From Streptomyces phaeolivaceus (GTDB lineage: Bacteria > Actinomycetota > Actinomycetes > Streptomycetales > Streptomycetaceae), in assembly GCF_009184865.1 (NCBI RefSeq), contig NZ_CP045096.1:7626001-7690000 (forward strand): a stretch of DNA of 64,000 nt, in the 5' to 3' direction. Positions 8,695 to 18,800 of the stretch are shown one piece after another. Both the position numbers and the translations under genes were made by a program. A model generated the notes under the pieces. It did not search any database. It was not told the origin of the DNA and saw only the letters and a program-made list of their open reading frames with translations. The first letter of the stretch is position 1. Every line of letters begins with the position of its first letter.

Positions 8695-8714
8695 GATCCC
8701 GGCATGCCGGGATC
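8695..8714 (-). promoter_or_regulatory. Perfect palindrome / hairpin in the rpmB leader
   Basis: GATCCCGGCATGCCGGGATC is a perfect 20-base palindrome, giving an 8-bp stem with a CATG loop 36 bases upstream of the rpmB start. It could be an operator or an RNA hairpin in the leader. I do not recognise it as a known binding site. Confidence 0.45.
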
Positions 8715-8798
8715 ACGATCCCAGTGACTGGGGTCTGAGTGGCGCTGCCAGGGGGAGAGTCCGATCTCGATCATCGATCTGAATCGGACAACCGGAGC

Positions 8799-8828
8799 AG
8801 CATACAACGACTGCGTCCGTACAACGAA
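8799..8828 (-). promoter_or_regulatory. Candidate rpmB promoter in the 308-base divergent gap
   Basis: On the reverse strand TTCGTT (8828-8823) and TATGCT (8804-8799) are spaced 18 bases apart, which would give a leader of about 130 nt containing the palindrome. The remainder of the gap 8660-8967 must hold the promoter of the DhaL gene, but no convincing element was found for it. Confidence 0.35.
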
Positions 8829-8967
8829 ACTACCATGGCTGGTCCGGGCCTCGTCCCGGCCCTCTTACCGGCGGTCACCACCACGGGTCTACGCTGCGTG
8901 CGACGTGCGGCGTCCCCCTGGTCCCGCGTCCAGCAGCCGAGCAGGCAAGCAGTTCAAGGAGGCGCAG

Positions 8968-10659
8968 GTGCCGCAGGTGCCGCAGACATTCTTCGATGCT
9001 CTCGCGGTGCGCACCTGGTGCGGACTCGCGCTGGCGGCGCTGGGACGCGCGCGCGAGGAGATCGACGCCATCAACGTGTATCCGGTGGCCGACGGCGACA
9101 CCGGCACCAATCTGTATCTGACGATGGAGTCGGCGGTCGCCGCCGTCGAGGCGGTGTTCGCGGGCCACGAGGCCGGCGGGCCGCCGGCCGGCGCGGGCCG
9201 GCCCACGCTCGCCGAGGCCGCGCGGGCCATGGCGCACGGCGCCCTGATCGGCGCCCGGGGGAACTCCGGGACGATCCTCGCCCAGCTCCTGAGGGGCATG
9301 GCCCAGGTCCTCGCCGACGACGGTGACGCGATCCACACCGACGGCCGAGGGCTGCGGCTCGCCCTCCGGCACGCCGCCGACTCCGCCCGTGACGCCGTCG
9401 CCCACCCCGTCGAGGGCACCGTCCTCACGGTCGCCTCGGCCGCGGCCGACGCGGCCACCGGCGCCGAGGGCGACTGCGGCACCGTCGCCCGCGCGGCCTA
9501 CGAGGGCGCCGGTACGGCCCTGGCGGCGACCCCCGCCCAACTGGCCGCCCTGGCCCGCGCCGGGGTCGTGGACGCGGGCGGACGGGGGCTGGTGGCGGTG
9601 CTGGCGGCGCTGGTGGAGACGTTCACCGGGGAGGCGCCTCGGGCCGTGGCCGTTCCCGCCGTGCACGCGCGCGTGCACGGCACCGAGGGTGTGGCGGAGG
9701 TGTGCGACGGGGACGACCGGCCCGAGACGGGCGGACCGGCCTTCGAGGTGATCTACCTCCTGGAGGCGTCGGACGCGGCCGTGGCCCGTCTGCGGCGCCG
9801 CCTGGACGAACTGGGCGACTCGCTGGTGGTGGTCGGCGGGGACGGGCTGTGGAACGTCCATGTGCACGTCGACGACGCCGGGGCCGCCGTGGAGGCGGGC
9901 GTGGAGGCCGGGCGGCCGTACCGGATCCGGATCACGCACTTCGGGGCCGAGGACGCCCATATGACCGGCGAGGCCGGGCGGCAGCCGCGCGAGCGCGCCC
10001 AGCGGGCCGTCGTGGCCGTCGTCCCGGGGGAGGGGCTGGCCGGGCTGTACGCCGAGGCCGGCGCGACCACGGTCCTGGCCCGGCCCGGGGAGCCGCCCGC
10101 CAGCGGAGAACTGGTGGAGGCCGTACGGCGGGCCCACGCGCGCGAGGTGGTGCTGCTGCCCAACGACGCCGACCTCCGCCACACGGCTGCCGCCGCGGCC
10201 GAGCAGGCCCGCGCCGAAGGGGTCCGGGTCGCCCTCATCCCCACCCGCTCGGCCGTCCAGGGCATCGCCGCGCTCGCCGTCCACGAGCCCGACCGGCGCT
10301 TCGACGAGGACGTCGTCTCCATGACCTCCGCGGCCGGGGCCACCCGCTACGCCGAGGTCGTCGTCGCCGAGCGGCAGTCCTGGACCATGGCCGGCATCTG
10401 CCAGGCCGGTGACGTCCTCGGCCTCATCGACGGCGATGTCGCCGTCATCGGCTCCGATGTGACGCTGACGGCTGCCGCGGTGGTCGACCGGATGCTCGCC
10501 GCGGGCGGCGAGATGGTCACCCTGGTGCTGGGCGACGAGGCCCCCCTCGACGTCGTGGACCACGTGGAGACGCGAGTGCGCGAGGGGTACTTGGCGGTGG
10601 ACACGGTGGTGTACCGGGGCGGGCGGCAGGGGGCGCTGCTGCTCATCGGCGTGGAGTAG
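8968..10659 (+). CDS. DhaL/DegV-system kinase domain protein (YloV/FakA-like)
   Basis: A 563-aa protein whose first 200 residues form a DhaL (Dak2) nucleotide-binding domain: NVYPVADGDTGTNLYLTMES at 36-55 holds the magnesium-binding aspartates, and GALIGARGNSGTILAQLLRG is the second nucleotide loop. The middle and C-terminal parts match the FakA-type extension, for example IYLLEAS...VVVGGDGLWNVHVHVDD and SAVQGIAALAVHEPDRRFDED. In Firmicutes FakA works with DegV-like FakB proteins to phosphorylate fatty acids; whether that applies here is inference. GTG 8968 is chosen because AAGGAGG lies 5 bases upstream. The C-terminus ends in a region with a GC-rich repeat. The gene precedes recG in related genomes, but here a two-gene insert intervenes. 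Confidence 0.85.
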   Translation: MPQVPQTFFDALAVRTWCGLALAALGRAREEIDAINVYPVADGDTGTNLYLTMESAVAAVEAVFAGHEAGGPPAGAGRPTLAEAARAMAHGALIGARGNSGTILAQLLRGMAQVLADDGDAIHTDGRGLRLALRHAADSARDAVAHPVEGTVLTVASAAADAATGAEGDCGTVARAAYEGAGTALAATPAQLAALARAGVVDAGGRGLVAVLAALVETFTGEAPRAVAVPAVHARVHGTEGVAEVCDGDDRPETGGPAFEVIYLLEASDAAVARLRRRLDELGDSLVVVGGDGLWNVHVHVDDAGAAVEAGVEAGRPYRIRITHFGAEDAHMTGEAGRQPRERAQRAVVAVVPGEGLAGLYAEAGATTVLARPGEPPASGELVEAVRRAHAREVVLLPNDADLRHTAAAAAEQARAEGVRVALIPTRSAVQGIAALAVHEPDRRFDEDVVSMTSAAGATRYAEVVVAERQSWTMAGICQAGDVLGLIDGDVAVIGSDVTLTAAAVVDRMLAAGGEMVTLVLGDEAPLDVVDHVETRVREGYLAVDTVVYRGGRQGALLLIGVE

Positions 10660-10695
10660 AACTCTTTCTCGCCCCCGCCGCCCCTGCCCGTCCCA

Positions 10696-10765
10696 TCCCT
10701 GGGGCTCCGCCCCAGACCCCGTTCGCGCAGTTCCCCGCGCCGCTTCCAGGGGCGCGGGGGCGAAA
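10696..10765. repeat. GC-rich intergenic repeat, stem-loop type
   Basis: The tract carries CTGGGGCTCCGCCCCAG (a hairpin) followed by TTCGCGCAGTTCCCCGCGCC and AGGGGCGCGGGGGCG, which can fold back. It is a member of the family also present at 18980-19040, 23240-23385 and 28852-28900. It separates the convergent DhaL-domain and TPR genes and probably serves as their shared terminator region. Confidence 0.65.
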
Positions 10766-10784
10766 AAGGCCATGGCGCCCCCAC

Positions 10785-13766
10785 TCAGCCCTCTGCGCGT
10801 CCCCTCGCCGCCTCCGCCAACCGCTCCGCCTCCGCACGCCGAGCCACGGCCGTCTCGTCGTCCCGCCCGGCGAACGCGGACGACACACCCCCGGCCCGCT
10901 CCACCGCGGCAGCCGGCCGCCGGAGATCGATCTCCAGCCAGCCCGCGGCCAGTTCGGCGGCGGCGCGCGCGTCGAGGAAGTCCGCGCCCAACGCGTCGTA
11001 CACGGACACCGCCCGCTCCACGAACCCGAGCGCCTCTTCGAAGACCGGCCGGAACACGTCGAGTTCCGCGTCCTCGGCCACGGACCGGGCGAGCAGATCA
11101 CCGAACTGCCGGGAGGTCTCGGCGAGTTCCGCGAGGATCCGCCGCCGGTTCTCCTCACCGGTCACGTCGGACAGGGCCGCCTCGCAGCCCACCACGGCGT
11201 CACCCATCAGCTCCCGGGCGTCGTCCAGGGACGAGGACCCGGCACCCTCCCGCACCGCGTACCAGGCCCGCGCCCGCAGCGCCCGCGCATACCCGTGGAC
11301 GTTCCCCAGCTCACCCCAGAGGTCGACGGCGCGCGCGTACGCGCGATCGGCCTCGCCGGGCAGCCCCCCGCGCGCGAGCGCCTCCGCCGCGAGATGCGCG
11401 AGCATCGCGTGGTCGCGCTGCTCGGGCCAGTGCCGGGCGATGTCGGCGGCCCGCAGCCACCGCTCGGCGGCCTCCCGGTGCTCACCCAGCTCGGTGTGGC
11501 AGTCGCCGAGCCACCACAGGGCCTGCGCGACGGCCCCGTCCCCGTGCGTCTCGGCGGTGAGATCCGGCAGCGCCGACTCCAGCACCTCGGCCGCCTCCGC
11601 CCACCGCCCCAGCCCCAGCAGGAACCCGCCGAGCAGATGCCGGGCCCAGGCGCCGAGCGTCGGCCCCTCGCCCGCCTCGTCGGCCCAGTGCGCCGCCTCC
11701 AGGGCGTGCACGGCGGCCTCCGCCACCCGCTCCCCGGCACCGAGCAGCTCGGCCAGCTGGAGCCGCAGCTGCGCCTGGCCCACCGGCTCCAGCTCCGCCC
11801 CGCCGTGCTCCAGGGCCGCCAGAGCGGCCCGCTCGGCGGTCTCCAGATCCCCGAGGTGCTGCGCGACCCCGGCGAGCCGGGCCTCGTACTGCACCGCGAA
11901 CCAGGGCAGCCCGGCCGCCACATACCGCTCCGCGGCCTCCGCGAACAGCTCGGCGGCGGCCTCCAGGTCCCCGCCGCGCACGGCCAGCTCCCCGAACATC
12001 GCCCGCGCCTCCGCGGCCCGCGAGGCCAGCCGTACGTCCTCCGCGCGGCGCGGCTCGACGAACTCCGCCAGCTCCCGCACGGCGGCCTCGGCCGGGAGCA
12101 CCGCGCCGGTGTCCTCGGCCTGCGTCTCGTGCATCCGCTGCACGAGTATCCGGGCCCGTCCCACCAGCACGGACGCCGTCTGCCGCACCCCCGTCCCGCC
12201 GTCCGCCCAGAGCGCGAGGATCCGCTCGTACGGCCCGGAGATCAGCTCCAGGGCGGCGTCCGGGTGGCCCGTCAGGGCGTGGACGTTCGCCCCACGCGCG
12301 CGTGCCGCCAGCGCCTCGCCGGGGTCGCCGGCCTCCTCGTACAGCTCGGCCGCCCGTTCGAAGAGGGCGCGGCCCTCCGGGCCCAGGGCGATCGCCTCGT
12401 GTTCCACGATCTCCGCGCGGTCCCGGGCGTCCAGCTCCGCGCCCTCCGCCTCGGCGGCCCGCGCCACGGCGGCCCAGGCCTCGACGGACCCCGGATGCAG
12501 CGCCTCGGACAGCCGCCGCGCCTCGGCGAGGAGGCCGGGCAGACCGTCCGGCGCCGGGGCCGCCCAGGGTCCCGTCCGCTCCACGGTGTCCGGCCGCCGG
12601 GGCGCCGGCACCGGGACGACGGGCCGCGTCGAGCGCACCCCCAGCGGCAGCCGGTCCAGCAGCGGCGAGCGGTCCATCCGCTCCCGGACCTGCGTGCTCA
12701 CATACGCCGTGCCGTTGCGCTCGTCGAAGAGCGCGGCCAGGGAAACCGCCTCCACGCGCGCGTGGGAGGCCAGTTCGCGGGCGGTCCAGGCGCGGTCGGG
12801 GGGACCGGGGACCGTCTGATCGCCGAACCCGCGTGCCGTGAGGCGGTCCATGAGCAGCGCCACCACACTCAGGAAGTCCAGCTTGCTGCGCGGGTCCCCG
12901 GAGTCCGTGAAGTACGCCGGACGCTCGGCCAGCAGCTCCAGGCCGCGCGCCTCGTTGCCGGTCAGCGCACAGAACTCCACATGGTCCGCGAACGCGCCCC
13001 GCATGCTCTCCATGGCCCGCACCAGCCGGAAACCCCGCAGATGGTGGGCCCGCGCCTCGTCCGGGCGCCCCAGGCGCAGCAGCGGCAGCAGGGAGGACGC
13101 CAGGACGGTGTGCGGCTCGTGGGCGCACGCGTACTCGCCCTCCAGGACCGGCGCCCACAGCTCCAGCGCCGCCGCGTCCTCGCGCCGCCGCGCCCGCCAC
13201 CAGCCCTGCCCGTGCAGCTCGCACGCGTGGCAGTCGGCCATCGTGTCCCGGTCGGCGGCCAGCCACGCCCCGTACGCCCGCTCGGCCCGCGCCAGATCGC
13301 CGATGTGCGCGGCCACACTGAACTCGGCGCTGCGCACGGCCCGTTCCGAGTGCCCGGCGAGCCGATAGCGGTGCTCCATCTCGCCGAGCCACTTCTCGAC
13401 GGAGGCCAGCGGGACGTGCGGCTGGTTCAGCATGCCGGCCGACATCCACTTGAACACCCAGTGCAGGGAGTGGATCTCGTACTCGTCGAAGTCCTCCGGA
13501 CGCTCGTCCCACATGCGCAGCAGACGCGCGAAGGGGACGAACATCTTGTCCTTCTCGGAGCTGTAGTTGTAGACCTTCAGCTGGTGCCCGAGCGCCTCGA
13601 TCACGGCGAGCGGCACCTTCAGCTTCTCGGCCTCCACGAGCAGCCGCTCCGCGCGCGCGTTGCGCGCCGGGCCCTCCGGCCGCTCGTAGTTCTCCGCCAT
13701 GGCCCGGCGCAGCTCGTCGAAGTCCATGGCGTCCATGGCGTTCGTGGAATCCATGGGATCCGTCAC
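10785..13766 (-). CDS. Large TPR-like repeat protein coupled to the HSP90-like gene
   Basis: A 993-aa, Ala/Glu/Leu/Arg-rich helical protein with no recognised catalytic motif. Many 34-37-residue helix pairs are visible through the C-terminal two thirds, such as RALFERAAELYEEAGDPGEA, LAARARGANVHALTGHPDAA and REAAERWLRAADIARHWPEQ, typical of TPR solenoids. The N-terminal 250 residues are more unique (LHWVFKWMSAGMLNQPHVPL), and a CHAC motif occurs there. The GTG at 13766 overlaps the stop of the HSP90-like gene by four bases, so the two are translationally coupled. Eukaryotic HSP90 works with TPR co-chaperones, so a co-chaperone or client adaptor role is an attractive inference, but nothing in the sequence proves contact. 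A signalling or defence role is equally open. Confidence 0.75.
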   Translation of the reverse strand: MTDPMDSTNAMDAMDFDELRRAMAENYERPEGPARNARAERLLVEAEKLKVPLAVIEALGHQLKVYNYSSEKDKMFVPFARLLRMWDERPEDFDEYEIHSLHWVFKWMSAGMLNQPHVPLASVEKWLGEMEHRYRLAGHSERAVRSAEFSVAAHIGDLARAERAYGAWLAADRDTMADCHACELHGQGWWRARRREDAAALELWAPVLEGEYACAHEPHTVLASSLLPLLRLGRPDEARAHHLRGFRLVRAMESMRGAFADHVEFCALTGNEARGLELLAERPAYFTDSGDPRSKLDFLSVVALLMDRLTARGFGDQTVPGPPDRAWTARELASHARVEAVSLAALFDERNGTAYVSTQVRERMDRSPLLDRLPLGVRSTRPVVPVPAPRRPDTVERTGPWAAPAPDGLPGLLAEARRLSEALHPGSVEAWAAVARAAEAEGAELDARDRAEIVEHEAIALGPEGRALFERAAELYEEAGDPGEALAARARGANVHALTGHPDAALELISGPYERILALWADGGTGVRQTASVLVGRARILVQRMHETQAEDTGAVLPAEAAVRELAEFVEPRRAEDVRLASRAAEARAMFGELAVRGGDLEAAAELFAEAAERYVAAGLPWFAVQYEARLAGVAQHLGDLETAERAALAALEHGGAELEPVGQAQLRLQLAELLGAGERVAEAAVHALEAAHWADEAGEGPTLGAWARHLLGGFLLGLGRWAEAAEVLESALPDLTAETHGDGAVAQALWWLGDCHTELGEHREAAERWLRAADIARHWPEQRDHAMLAHLAAEALARGGLPGEADRAYARAVDLWGELGNVHGYARALRARAWYAVREGAGSSSLDDARELMGDAVVGCEAALSDVTGEENRRRILAELAETSRQFGDLLARSVAEDAELDVFRPVFEEALGFVERAVSVYDALGADFLDARAAAELAAGWLEIDLRRPAAAVERAGGVSSAFAGRDDETAVARRAEAERLAEAARGRAEG

Positions 13767-15616
13767 GTGCGGCCGTTCCCCTCGGTGTGCGTGGCCCACT
13801 CCAGCAGGCCGATGAAGGCGCGGTTCAGCAACGCCGAGTCCGCGGGCCTGAGCGGCCGCTGGGCCATCAGCAGGGCCTGCCCGTACAGGGACTCCGTGGC
13901 CGTGCCGATCAGTTCGCGGTCGGACAGGGAACTGATCCGCCGGATCAGCGGGTTGAGATGGTTGAGCACCAGCCGCGCGCGCGGGGCGCTGCCCCGCAGC
14001 GAGCCGAGGATGCCCGCCCACAGGTCGTCGGCCTGCTCCTCGGCCTCCGCGCGGGCCTGCTCGTGCCGCGAGGACCGGTCGTCCAGGTGCAGCGCGGGCA
14101 CCGACAGCGGATGGAAGGCCCGCAGCACCACATCGCAGCCCAGTGGGTCGAGTTTGGCCCGCGCGGCCGACAGGAAGCCCGCGAGCGCCAGTTCGTCGTC
14201 CGGGTCCAGCGGGTCCAGATGCGCGGTCACCGTGTCGGCGTCCAGCTCGGCGACCACCGTCCCCGGGCGGACCGACGGCAGCGCCTCCACCAGCTCGCTG
14301 TCGTACGTGTAGCCGCCGTTGATCACCCCGACGCCCTGCGCGGACGCGATCGGCGCGACCTGCCGGTACTCCTCGACCGTGCGCGTGAAGTGCACCACCG
14401 GGTGCCGCTGCGCGAACTCCTCCAGGGACAGCCGCCCGTCGGTCGTCTCGAAGGGCAGCCACGGCAGCATCGTGCGCAGCATCTCCCGGTCGTGCCGCGC
14501 CAGGGACTTCACGCCCAGGTAGTGCACCGACAGGAAGGCCGCCAGCCGCTCCGGCTCACCGGCGGCGAGCCCGGTGAGCCAGCCCCGGATCCGCTCGCCC
14601 AGCGCCTCCCGTACGGCCGCCAGGGTCTCGTCCTCGTACAGCGACTCCCGTGACGCGGTGGGCCGCAGACTGTCCGTGTCGAGGACACAGCGCACGAAGA
14701 ACGCCCAGTCCGGCAGCAGCTGTTCGGCCCGCTCGGTGAGCAGCATGCCCTTCAGGTGCACCCGGTGGCTCGCCCGCTGCGCCGGGCTGACGGCCGAGGG
14801 CAGGACGTACGCCACGCCCCGGATCCCGGCCAGCGGCACGTCCAGCTCTATCGAGTCCAGCGGGGTGAACCCGAACAGGTCGTGGCAGTGCCGGGCCAGG
14901 GCCACCCGCCGGCCCGCGGGGGAGGCGTACGCGCGGTTCCAGGGCGCCGGCAGGTCGGTGACCGCCTCGTCGCCGACCCGGACGTCGTAGGGCAGCAGCG
15001 AACCGAAGTCCCGTGCCAGGGTCAGCACGCGCGCGGGGGAGAGCCATTCGGCCGCCCCGGGCCGCGCGACCAGGTGCACGGTGGTGCCCGGCTCGGGGCG
15101 CGCCTCGTCGGGCAGCGTCCGCACGGTGTACGAGCCGTCGTCGGCCGCCGTCCACTCCACGGGCGGCGCGTGGGGCGTACGGGCGCTGCGGCTGACCACC
15201 CGGATGCGCTCGGCGACCACGAAGCACGCCAGCAGCCCGATGCCGAACTGACCGAGGAAGTCCGAGCGGACCTCCTGGAGGCCGCCGTCGTCCCGCTTGG
15301 AACTGCGGCCGATGGTGGCGAGCAGGTTGTGCACATCGGCCTCGGTGAGCCCGATGCCCGAGTCCTCCACCCGCAGCGCGCCGCCCTCCGCGAACAGCCG
15401 TACCCGGGCGGGCGCGTCGGGCTGCTCTGCGCGGCGCGCGGTGATCGCGTCCACGGCGTTCTGCAGCAGCTCGCGCAGATAGACCTTCGGACTGGAGTAG
15501 AGGTGGTGCGAGAGAAGATCCACCAGGCCACGCAGATCGACCTGGAAGGTATGAGGCGACTGGGGTGCCTGAGGAGTCTGGGGTGCCTGGGATGACTGTG
15601 AGGTCATTGAATCCAT
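13763..15616 (-). CDS. HSP90-family ATPase (HtpG-like)
   Basis: A 617-aa protein with the GHKL ATP-binding fold. LRELLQNAVDAI (residues 48-57) gives the catalytic Glu and magnesium-binding Asn, VEDSGIGLTEADVHNLLATI (83-102) gives the DxGxG box and ATP lid, and GQFGIGLLACFVVA (122-135) is the second glycine box. A GTTVHL motif follows. The length and the C-terminal RLVLNHLNPLIRRIS block resemble HtpG, so middle and dimerisation domains appear present. The N-terminus has an extra Gln/Pro/Ala/Ser tail (about residues 7-21) not found in HtpG. There is no MEEVD tail. ATG 15616 has no clear ribosome-binding site, and ATG 15607 is an alternative. It faces away from recG. Confidence 0.85.
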   Translation of the reverse strand: MDSMTSQSSQAPQTPQAPQSPHTFQVDLRGLVDLLSHHLYSSPKVYLRELLQNAVDAITARRAEQPDAPARVRLFAEGGALRVEDSGIGLTEADVHNLLATIGRSSKRDDGGLQEVRSDFLGQFGIGLLACFVVAERIRVVSRSARTPHAPPVEWTAADDGSYTVRTLPDEARPEPGTTVHLVARPGAAEWLSPARVLTLARDFGSLLPYDVRVGDEAVTDLPAPWNRAYASPAGRRVALARHCHDLFGFTPLDSIELDVPLAGIRGVAYVLPSAVSPAQRASHRVHLKGMLLTERAEQLLPDWAFFVRCVLDTDSLRPTASRESLYEDETLAAVREALGERIRGWLTGLAAGEPERLAAFLSVHYLGVKSLARHDREMLRTMLPWLPFETTDGRLSLEEFAQRHPVVHFTRTVEEYRQVAPIASAQGVGVINGGYTYDSELVEALPSVRPGTVVAELDADTVTAHLDPLDPDDELALAGFLSAARAKLDPLGCDVVLRAFHPLSVPALHLDDRSSRHEQARAEAEEQADDLWAGILGSLRGSAPRARLVLNHLNPLIRRISSLSDRELIGTATESLYGQALLMAQRPLRPADSALLNRAFIGLLEWATHTEGNGRT

Positions 15617-15758
15617 CGTCGCAGCGCCGGTGGATGGGATTCTGGCGACGGCGGCGGGGTCGGGCGGTCCCGGGAGACGGTGACCGCGGACGGGAGGCGA
15701 TACGGACCCTGACACGGCTGGGCCCGGGAGTGCGCCATCCTAGGCGCGAACGACCCGT

Positions 15759-15787
15759 CTGACCAGCGGATTTCGAGTATGTATACG
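15759..15787 (+). promoter_or_regulatory. Candidate recG promoter
   Basis: CTGACC (15759-15764) and TATACG (15782-15787) are 17 bases apart. Transcription would start near 15794, downstream of the ATGs at 15779 and 15791, which favours ATG 15812 as the recG start with a very short leader. Confidence 0.4.
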
Positions 15788-15811
15788 GCAATGTCAGTGC
15801 CGTGGTGTGCA

Positions 15812-18800
15812 ATGGATCTCGTGCCCGCGCTCGAAGAACCGCTCAAGAACTCGCTCGGCGCCGCCACCGCGAAGGTGATGGCCGAGCACCTCGGCCTGCA
15901 CACCGTCGGGGACCTGCTGCACCACTACCCCCGCAGATACGAGGAGCGCGGCCAGCTCACCCACCTCGCCGACCTGCCGATGGACGAGCACGTCACGGTG
16001 GTCGCCCAGGTCGCCGACGCCCGTCTGCACAGCTTCGCCTCCGCCAAGGCGCCCCGGGGCAAGGGCCAGCGCCTGGAGGTCACCATCACCGACGGCAGCG
16101 GTCGCCTCCAGCTCGTCTTCTTCGGCAACGGCGTGCACAAACCCCACAAAGACCTCCTCCCCGGCACCCGTGCCCTCTTCTCCGGCAAGGTCTCCGTCTT
16201 CAACCGCCGCCTCCAACTCGCCCACCCGGCCTACGAACTGCTGCGCGGCGACGACGTCACGGAGACCGTCGACACCTGGGCCGGCGCCCTCATCCCGATC
16301 TACCCGGCCACCGCCAAACTGGAGTCCTGGAAGATCGCCAAGGCGGTCCAGACGGTCCTGCCGAGCGCCCAGGACGCCGTGGACCCCCTCCCCGAGTCGC
16401 TGCGGGAGGGCCGGGGCCTGGTCTCCCTCCCCGAAGCCCTCCTGAAGATCCACCGCCCGCACTCCAAGACGGACGTGGAGGGCGCCCGCGACCGCCTCAA
16501 GTGGGACGAGGCCTTCGTCCTCCAGGTCGCCCTGGCCCGCCGCCGCCACGCCGACGCCCAACTCCCCGCCGCCGCCCGCCGCCCCGCCCCCGAAGGCCTC
16601 CTCACCGCCTTCGACGCCCGCCTCCCCTTCACGCTCACCGACGGCCAGCGGAAGGTCTCCAAGGAGATCTTCGACGACCTGGCCACGGAACACCCGATGC
16701 ACCGCCTGCTCCAGGGCGAGGTGGGCTCCGGCAAGGCTCAGCCTCTCGACTCGCTGGTGCTCACTCCCGCCGGTTTCCGCCGGATGGGGGACTTGAGCGT
16801 GGGAGACGAGGTTGTCGTGCCCGACGGGGAGATCGCGGCGATCGACGGAGTCTTCCCACAAGGAGAGCGCGACGTCTGGAGGCTGGTGCTGTCCGACGGC
16901 AGCTCCGTCGAGTGCGACGACGAGCATCTCTGGATCGTCGGTACGAGCCGTGGGTGGCACCGAGGGCAGGAACCCAAGGTCATGACCGCTCGGGAGATCC
17001 GTTTCGACACCTTCGCGGCGGACGGATCATCCAAGTGGTACATCCCGGCCGCAACCCCTGTCGACCTCGGAGGCGATTCGGGACCGCCGTTGGATCCCTA
17101 CCTGTTCGGCCTGCTTCTCGGAGACGGCTCGTTCCGTCACAACCTGAGTTTCCCCACGGTCGACGAGGAGATCCGAGGGGCCGGCGGCGTCCGCAGTCCC
17201 GTGATCCAGACGCTGCGCGACCTGAACCTGTGGGGCCTCACGTCATACGGGAAGTTCGTGCCGGACGATTTCAAGAACACGTCGGTCAAGAACCGTCTGG
17301 CCCTGCTGCAAGGCCTTCTGGACACGGACGGCACCGTCCAGGCGGACGGTTTCGGCATCTCGCTCCGCTCGGCCTCGCGCAGGCTGGCGGACGACGTCGC
17401 CTGGCTCGTGCGATCGCTGGGTGGCCGTGCACGAGTTCTACCGAAGGGAGCCGCTTTCAACGTCTCGGTCGCCCTGCCCGAGGGGCACGCGCCCTTCCGG
17501 CTGACCCACAAGGCCGAACGCGTACGGAGCCGGCCGAAGGACAACACGTTTCGACGCGGAATCCGGGCCGTCGAGTACGTGGGCCGGAAACCGGTCCAGT
17601 GCATCAGCGTCGCCCACCCGAGCCATGCCTATGTCACGGACAACTTCACAGTCACCCACAACACCATGGTGGCCCTGCGCGCCATGCTCGCCGTCGTCGA
17701 CGCGGGTGGGCAGGCGGCGATGCTCGCGCCCACCGAGGTGCTCGCCCAGCAGCATCACCGGTCGGTGACCGAGATGATGGGGGAACTGGCCGAGGGCGGG
17801 ATGCTGGGCGGCACCGAGCACTCCACCAAGGTGGTGCTGCTCACCGGTTCGATGGGCGCCGCGGGCCGCCGTCAGGCACTGCTGGACCTGGTCACCGGCG
17901 AGGCCGGCATCGTCATCGGCACGCACGCGCTGATCGAGGACAAGGTGCGGTTCCACGATCTGGGCCTGGTCGTCGTGGACGAACAGCACCGCTTCGGCGT
18001 GGAACAGCGCGACGCCCTGCGTGGCAAGGGCAAACAGCCGCCCCACCTCCTCGTGATGACGGCCACCCCCATCCCGCGCACGGTCGCCATGACCGTCTTC
18101 GGCGACCTGGAGACCTCCGTCCTCGACCAGCTCCCCGCCGGCCGCTCACCCATCGCCAGCCATGTCGTCCCCGCCGCCGACAAGCCGCACTTCCTCGCCC
18201 GCGCCTGGGAGCGCGTCCGCGAGGAGGTGGAGAACGGCCACCAGGCGTACGTCGTCTGCCCCCGCATCGGGGACGAGGAGGACGACCCGAAGAAGGCGGG
18301 CCGGAAGTCCGCCGAGGACGAGGCCGAGAAGCGCCCGCCCCTCGCCGTCCTCGACATCGCCGACCAGCTGACCAAGGGCCCGCTCCAAGGCCTCAAGGTC
18401 GAGGTCCTGCACGGCCGGATGCACCCCGACGACAAGGACGCGGTCATGCGCCGCTTCGCCGCCGGCGAGACCCATGTCCTGGTCGCCACCACGGTCATCG
18501 AGGTAGGTGTGAACGTCCCGAACGCGACCGCCATGGTGATCATGGACGCCGACCGCTTCGGCGTCTCCCAGCTCCACCAGCTCCGCGGCCGGGTGGGCCG
18601 GGGATCGGCCGCAGGCCTCTGCCTCCTGGTCACCGAGATGCCGCCCGCCAGCGCCGCCCGCCAGCGCCTCAACGCCGTCGCCGCCACCCTCGACGGCTTC
18701 GCACTCTCCCGCATCGACCTCGAACAACGCCGCGAGGGCGACGTCCTCGGCCAGGCCCAGTCCGGCGCCCGCACCAGCCTGCGCATGCTCGCCGTCATCC

